Shown here one piece after another: positions 29,765 through 33,834 of a stretch of DNA of 33,834 nt. Every line of letters begins with the position of its first letter. Positions within the stretch are counted from its first letter, which is position 1. The position numbers and the translations under genes are program-made. The stretch is from Candidatus Saccharimonadota bacterium (GTDB lineage Bacteria; Patescibacteriota; Saccharimonadia; Saccharimonadales; Saccharimonadaceae): assembly GCA_905371595.1 (NCBI GenBank), contig CAJPLU010000004.1:1-33834 (forward strand), given 5' to 3'. The notes under the pieces were generated by a model. The model was not told where the DNA came from, made no database searches, and was given only the letters and a program-made list of their open reading frames with translations.

Positions 29765-30374
29765 ACAAAAACCGCCGCCCTTCCAGCGCGTGCCCGAGGG
29801 TAATTTGATCGGCATACTCTAGATCGACGCCCACAGGAATGCCGCGAGCTAAACGCGAGACCTTGGTAGCTAGGTGCGATTCCTTGATTTGGCGCTGGAT
29901 GAATAGCGCCGTTGATTCGCCCTCGACGCTAGCGTTGGTGGCGATAATAACCTCCTCGACGTTATCGTCGTGCAATCGCTGTAATAACTCAGGTATATGA
30001 AGCTGCTCTGGACCGACGCCGTCAATCGGCGAAATCGTTCCGCCCAATACGTGATAAGTACCTTGGAATTGCCCGGTGCGTTCTAACGCCACTATATCTA
30101 GCGGTTCTTCGACAACAGCAACCAGCTGACGATTGCGTTTCGGATCGCTATATAAGGGCGAGACTTCCTGGTCAGCGTCAATTAGCGCGAAAGTTTTCGG
30201 ACAACTTTTGACCTGCGCGTGCAGCTGCCGCAAAGCATTCGCTAGCGCTTCGGTAGTGCGAGAATCGTTTTTTAGCAAGAAATAGGCATAGCGCTCAGCC
30301 GTCCGCGGCCCAACGCCTGGCAAATGACCCAACTCCTCAATAACACGCTCAAGCGCGCTTGGCAATAGTGCCAT
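29763..30374 (-). CDS. recR: Recombination mediator RecR, zinc cysteines lost
   Basis: RecR works with RecO/RecF to load RecA at gaps. The 203 residues include the helix-hairpin-helix (LGHLPGVGPRTAERYA), the TOPRIM domain (VVEEPLDIVALERTGQF, VEEVIIATNASVEGESTA) and the C-terminal YADQITLGHALEGRR. The normal Cys4 zinc finger has the form CxxC...CxxC at about 58-75. Here only Cys58 remains, and the other three positions are Thr61, Ser72 and Tyr75, while the following SDPKRN is intact. It starts four bases after the ybaB stop, the usual dnaX-ybaB-recR neighbourhood. Confidence 0.95.
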   Translation of the reverse strand: MALLPSALERVIEELGHLPGVGPRTAERYAYFLLKNDSRTTEALANALRQLHAQVKSCPKTFALIDADQEVSPLYSDPKRNRQLVAVVEEPLDIVALERTGQFQGTYHVLGGTISPIDGVGPEQLHIPELLQRLHDDNVEEVIIATNASVEGESTALFIQRQIKESHLATKVSRLARGIPVGVDLEYADQITLGHALEGRRFL

Positions 30375-30378
30375 TAGT

Positions 30379-30669
30379 TTATAATCCGAGACTTCCTAGC
30401 CCGCCCATCAGCGGTTTCATCTTCTCGGCAGCAATTTCTTGTGCTTTAGCCATACCGTCACGGATAGCAATCTCGATCCAGTGTTCAAGCTGGTGGATAT
30501 CATCCAGATCAACGTACTCTGGATTAATTTTAATTGACTTGATCTTGAGCTCGCCGGTGATTTGGACAATGACTGCACCGTCGCCCGCCTCAACCTCGAC
30601 GATTTCTTTGGCTAAAGCTTTCTGCGCTTTGCGCAAATCATTCAACATTTTCATTTGATTCAAGGCCAT
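30379..30669 (-). CDS. ybaB: YbaB/EbfC-family nucleoid-associated protein
   Basis: The 96-residue DNA-binding protein has the family plan: an N-terminal helix (MKMLNDLRKAQKALAKEIVEVEAGDG), a central sheet (AVIVQITGELKIKSIKINPEYV) and a C-terminal helix ending in a Gly/Leu tail. It binds DNA as a dimer and is usually next to recR, as here. GGGGAG precedes the ATG, and a TATAAT box at 30704-30709 predicts a 28-nt leader. Confidence 0.92.
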   Translation of the reverse strand: MALNQMKMLNDLRKAQKALAKEIVEVEAGDGAVIVQITGELKIKSIKINPEYVDLDDIHQLEHWIEIAIRDGMAKAQEIAAEKMKPLMGGLGSLGL

Positions 30670-30703
30670 TTTGACTCCCCTTCTTCAGAAATTAACTCTA
30701 CCA

Positions 30704-30709
30704 ATTATA
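30704..30709 (-). promoter_or_regulatory. -10 box of the ybaB-recR operon
   Basis: A perfect TATAAT on the minus strand with +1 near 30697. The 28-nt leader has a Shine-Dalgarno. Confidence 0.5.
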
Positions 30710-30714
30710 ACTTA

Positions 30715-32166
30715 TTACGGCAATTTTTTGTAGACATAGAGCCGATCGCCATTTTGAGCACGAGCGTTAGTTATAATACTCTCTAGCTGCCATTCTTTAG
30801 GAATCTTGCGGCGGGCGGCGCGTGTCGCCACAGCTTGGGTTGCTTCGGGATTAAGCTCGGTAACAACCATTAAGGATTTATTGTAGTGAGCAGCTAGATT
30901 ATAAATAGGCGCCTCGTCCGCATCAGCCAAGAGTGTCATATTTTTTTGACGCTGCAATTGGGCATTAACTAGCGATAGATCACTATTGTAGGCGCGAACA
31001 ACGGCCGGATTGTACGTATATCCGTTAAAATATTGGTTAACGCTGATATAAATTAATCCGCTGACTAGTACGCTTAATGGCAGCAAACCCGCAACGCGAG
31101 CATACGGATTGCAAGGAAATAGCCGATACCAGTAGCGAATCAAGAAATCAAAGCCAGTGGCAACTGCAATCACCATTAGAACAAATACTGCATACTGATT
31201 GTTATAATTAAGCAAGGCGAGCGGCACCATAACCAAACTCATCAGGATAGTAACATAGCTACGCGCTGTATAATGCGTGGCTGCCAGGCGGTAAAAACCT
31301 AGTAAAGCAATAGCCGTCAACGGCATAGCATAAGCCGGCCTCAGTAGACCATCAGCAGCGCTATCGGTAGCAGCAAAACCAAACAGACTAAGGCTCGAAA
31401 GCAGTGCATTAGTTTTGAGATGCACGAAGTCTGACGGCAAACCGAGTAGTATTTTACCAATGCCTTTTGGTTCTAATATTAAGGCATAAACTAGCGGCGC
31501 CATCGCCGCCAAGCCGACCAACAGCGCAATAAGTAGTTTTTTCTTGGGTAGCCGCCTGATAATCGCTCGGATATGCGGATGAACTAAAGCCACGATAATT
31601 ATAATTAAGTCCAGGTATACACCCATCGGCAAATAAAGCGCGACGCTCATCAACACGCCGCCAAGCACTTTCCAGAATGTATGAAAATGCTTGCCGCGCG
31701 TTACATACATGCCCGCAACCATCAGCCATATTGCAACAGTACTAAAGGTAATACTAGGCGTACCATCTTGCGCTTGGAATAGAAAATGCGTCGAAGTCGC
31801 CAATACAATCGTCGAAATGACAGCAACGTTGGGCTTGAACCAAGCGCGAATCAACATGAAAATACCTAGCATCGTCAAGGTGCCGAGTGCAATTGACGGC
31901 AGTTTAATCGAAAATTCGCTGACACCAAACACAAAAATTGATAGCCGCTGCAGTAGATAATACGGTAGATTTACCACCATCGACGGCTCAAGAGTTTGGC
32001 GCGACAACATACTAGCCTGGCTGACAGATTTGATTTCTTGCTCGCGCAAACCGCCGGGAGTATACAGTGCACCAATCCATAGCACTGCCACCAAAATTAC
32101 AGCGATGCAAAAATAACTCAAAATATAGCGATATTTATATAAAGTATAGTCCGCAGGTTTACGCAT
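30715..32166 (-). CDS. PMT/ArnT-like membrane glycosyltransferase
   Basis: Starting at 32166 (MRKPADYTLYKYRY) gives 483 residues with about 11 membrane helices. The region after helix 1 (ALYTPGGLREQEIKS) and IPSIALGTLTMLGIFMLIRAW resemble the GT39/GT83 dolichyl-phosphate-mannose or undecaprenyl-sugar transferases, with an Asp/Glu-bearing first external loop. It would move a lipid-linked sugar to protein or lipid outside the membrane; the acceptor is unknown. The longer frame to 32289 runs into dnaB and adds residues with no membrane-protein character. A TATAAT box predicts a start four bases before the ATG. Confidence 0.75.
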   Translation of the reverse strand: MRKPADYTLYKYRYILSYFCIAVILVAVLWIGALYTPGGLREQEIKSVSQASMLSRQTLEPSMVVNLPYYLLQRLSIFVFGVSEFSIKLPSIALGTLTMLGIFMLIRAWFKPNVAVISTIVLATSTHFLFQAQDGTPSITFSTVAIWLMVAGMYVTRGKHFHTFWKVLGGVLMSVALYLPMGVYLDLIIIIVALVHPHIRAIIRRLPKKKLLIALLVGLAAMAPLVYALILEPKGIGKILLGLPSDFVHLKTNALLSSLSLFGFAATDSAADGLLRPAYAMPLTAIALLGFYRLAATHYTARSYVTILMSLVMVPLALLNYNNQYAVFVLMVIAVATGFDFLIRYWYRLFPCNPYARVAGLLPLSVLVSGLIYISVNQYFNGYTYNPAVVRAYNSDLSLVNAQLQRQKNMTLLADADEAPIYNLAAHYNKSLMVVTELNPEATQAVATRAARRKIPKEWQLESIITNARAQNGDRLYVYKKLP

Positions 32167-32176
32167 ACTAATTATG

Positions 32177-32182
32177 ATTATA
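32177..32182 (-). promoter_or_regulatory. -10 box, near-leaderless start of the PMT-like gene
   Basis: TATAAT predicts +1 at 32170, four bases before the ATG at 32166. It sits in the 28-base gap after dnaB. Confidence 0.45.
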
Positions 32183-32194
32183 TCACGCGAGATG

Positions 32195-33544
32195 CTATTC
32201 GTGGCGCTTATCAAGTGACATGAACCGCAGGCGCTCTGGATGGAAGTATAACTGGACTTTGCCAACCGGGCCATTACGGTGCTTAGCAATTATTAAGTCG
32301 GTGATATTGGCGACATCTGGGTTGTCTGGTTCGTAATAGCCAGGGCGATAAATAAACGTAACAATATCAGCATCTTGTTCGATACTTCCCGACTCGCGCA
32401 GGTCAGCCAGCTGCGGAATTGGTGGCGTACGATTCTCAACCGACCGGCTAAGCTGGCTAAGCGCTATCACTGGCACATTCAACTCGCGAGCGATGATCTT
32501 CAAACCGCGGCTAATTTCGCTAACTTCTTGAACACGATTGCCGTTGTAATTACCATTCGCCTGCATCAACTGCAGATAGTCGACGACAATTAACCCGAGC
32601 GTTTGATTATGCGCGATTCGGCGGGCTTTGGTGCGCATACCAAGAACGCTGAGCGCTGGCGTGTCATCTATATAAATCGGCGCTTCAGCCATTTCGCCCA
32701 TGGCTTCGCTGATTTTCGCAAAGTCGTCATCGCTGAGGTTGCCGGTCCGAATGTTCCAACTATCAACGCCAGCAGCATCGGCTAGCATGCGGTCAATTAG
32801 TTGCTGCTTGCTCATCTCGAGGCTAAAAAACAGTACTGGCAGCTTGGCGATAGTCGCTACATTATAGGCTAAATTAGTCACGAAAGTAGTTTTACCCATA
32901 GCTGGCCGCGCTGCCAAGATAAACAAGTCACTGCGCTGCAAACCGGCCGTCATGTTGTCGAGGTCTTGATAGCCGGTGCGAATACCGCGCAGCTGGCCTT
33001 TATTGCGGTGCAGCTCTTCGATGCGCGAAAAACTCTCGTCGAGGATAGTTTCGATACTGACCAGATCTTGCTTAATCGTTTGGTCAGAGACGTTGAATAG
33101 CTCAGCTTCTGCTTTTTCGAGGATTTCTTGGGTTGGTGTTTCTTCGTCGAATCCTAATTTGCTAATTTCGCCGCTAGCTTTGATTAGGCGCCGGCGAACA
33201 GCTTTCTGAGCAACGATTTCAGCATAGCTAGCAGCGTGAGCAGCCGTAGGTACATAGTTGGTTAGTTCGGTTAAGTACGTCGAGCCGCCAACCGTCTCGA
33301 AATTATCCGTTTTCTTGAGCTCCTCGGTTAGAGTCAAAAGGTCGACCGGCTTGTGCTGCTCGTACAGGCGCATCATACTTTTAAAAATCAGCTGGTGCCG
33401 TTTGTCGTAAAAATCCTGTGGTTTTACCGTCTCGCTGACATCCGCTAGTACGTCGTCGTCAATCAAAATTGCTCCGAGCAAGCTCATCTCAGCGTCGATG
33501 CTCTGCGGCGGTATTTTGGCAGCGACTTCTTTTTGGTTAGCCAT
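32195..33544 (-). CDS. dnaB: Replicative DNA helicase DnaB
   Basis: DnaB is the hexameric 5'-3' fork helicase. The 449 residues show the N-terminal primase-contact domain (PPQSIDAEMSLLGAIL), a linker, and a RecA-like domain with Walker A ARPAMGKTT, FFSLEMS, Walker B LIVVDYLQLM, ALSQLSRSVE and the C-terminal KHRNGPVG. No intein or insertion is present. AGAGGTGA precedes the ATG, which overlaps the dnaX stop by one base (TAATG), so dnaX and dnaB are coupled. Confidence 0.97.
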   Translation of the reverse strand: MANQKEVAAKIPPQSIDAEMSLLGAILIDDDVLADVSETVKPQDFYDKRHQLIFKSMMRLYEQHKPVDLLTLTEELKKTDNFETVGGSTYLTELTNYVPTAAHAASYAEIVAQKAVRRRLIKASGEISKLGFDEETPTQEILEKAEAELFNVSDQTIKQDLVSIETILDESFSRIEELHRNKGQLRGIRTGYQDLDNMTAGLQRSDLFILAARPAMGKTTFVTNLAYNVATIAKLPVLFFSLEMSKQQLIDRMLADAAGVDSWNIRTGNLSDDDFAKISEAMGEMAEAPIYIDDTPALSVLGMRTKARRIAHNQTLGLIVVDYLQLMQANGNYNGNRVQEVSEISRGLKIIARELNVPVIALSQLSRSVENRTPPIPQLADLRESGSIEQDADIVTFIYRPGYYEPDNPDVANITDLIIAKHRNGPVGKVQLYFHPERLRFMSLDKRHE

Positions 33545-33834
33545 TACAGATTCACCTCTTCTCCTCCGCCCATAATATCAAGAATAGCGGCGGTTTGACT
33601 ATCTTTTGGCGGTTTTGGCTTAGCGCTGACGATAATTTCACGGTCAAGCTTTTGTGCCTGTAGAGCGCCAGCAAGCACTGGCAGCGACTTTTCGATTTGA
33701 TTTTTAGCAAATTTCTTACCAGCAAAAACCGTTAACTGCTGATCGTCTAATTCGTAGCCGCTTTTCGCGAGATAACTATAGGCGCCAGTGGATTTTGCGT
33801 GAACAGCCTCGAGAAATTTTGACCAATCAAAATT
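33544..33834 (-). CDS. dnaX: DNA polymerase III gamma/tau subunit, 3' end only
   Basis: The open frame enters from the window edge and ends in TAA at 33544, giving the last 96 residues: NFDWSKFLEAVHAKSTGAY and so on, then QLTVFAGKKFAKNQIEKS and ILDIMGGGEEVNL. This matches the C-terminal part of DnaX (W..FL..v......ay..L.......... l.l.....f....l), and the neighbours ybaB, recR and dnaB fit. The ATPase and zinc-binding part lies outside, so whether its cysteines are kept cannot be seen. Confidence 0.7.
   Translation of the reverse strand, partial: NFDWSKFLEAVHAKSTGAYSYLAKSGYELDDQQLTVFAGKKFAKNQIEKSLPVLAGALQAQKLDREIIVSAKPKPPKDSQTAAILDIMGGGEEVNL

Noticed and set aside
32167..32289. Longer start of the PMT-like protein inside dnaB
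   Set aside because: The added residues overlap dnaB and lack membrane-protein character; a -10 box sits before the later ATG.
1..33834. Recoded TGA (Gracilibacteria-type code)
   Set aside because: TGA ends several full-length genes, including those at 264, 13892 and 23674, and no core gene contains an in-frame TGA.

Overview
The window looks like a chromosome segment from a small-genome bacterium of the Patescibacteria (Candidate Phyla Radiation), most likely a Candidatus Saccharibacteria (TM7) relative. This is an inference from gene style, not a database match. Supporting signs are densely packed genes, many transcripts with no 5' leader, tRNA genes with encoded CCA, repair proteins that lack their usual cysteine clusters, and low-complexity membrane proteins. 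TGA serves as a stop codon in several genes, so the recoded Gracilibacteria/Absconditabacteria groups are unlikely.

Layout. 1-1.3 kb: a small structured RNA gene, a membrane-anchored CAP/SCP surface protein and tRNA-Gly. 1.3-6.1 kb (+): MFS transporter, typA, GH13 glucosidase. 6.1-9.7 kb (-): two Gln/Pro-rich membrane proteins, rarA behind four tandem 22-bp repeats, and a DUF2798-like membrane protein behind an attenuator-like leader. 9.7-11.5 kb: an AT-rich Abi_C-type gene, a small unknown gene and three tRNAs (Ala, Val, Ala) preceded by rearranged tRNA-Ala fragments. 11.5-18.4 kb (-): one long tightly packed operon running tRNA-Leu, membrane protein, ligA, NDT-like protein, APH-like kinase, second NDT-like protein and ABC exporter, followed by a separate small RNA gene. 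18.4-21.2 kb: an alpha/beta hydrolase, an AT-rich gene with a nuclease-like motif, and tRNAs Cys and Leu. 21.2-25.3 kb (-): a family-5 solute-binding protein, secG, a holin-4-like membrane protein, uvrC. 25.3-28.8 kb: a second alpha/beta hydrolase, an HD hydrolase, a GNAT acetyltransferase, an M20 peptidase. 28.9-29.8 kb (+): a small two-TM protein, then an extraordinarily hairpin-rich transcript with a 66-residue membrane peptide inside. 29.8-33.8 kb (-): recR, ybaB, a PMT-like glycosyltransferase, dnaB and the 3' end of dnaX.

Working together. DNA maintenance genes (dnaX, dnaB, ybaB, recR, uvrC, ligA, rarA) form the core. LigA, UvrC and RecR have each lost most or all of the Cys residues that bind metal in their families. 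Envelope and uptake genes (SBP, SecG, ABC exporter, MFS, CAP protein, Q/P-rich proteins, PMT-like enzyme) fit an epibiont that depends on a host. First genes of transcription units tend to have a -10 box exactly 7 nt before the start codon (leaderless mRNA), while genes inside operons have Shine-Dalgarno sites. The most unusual locus is the structured transcript at 29356-29764.
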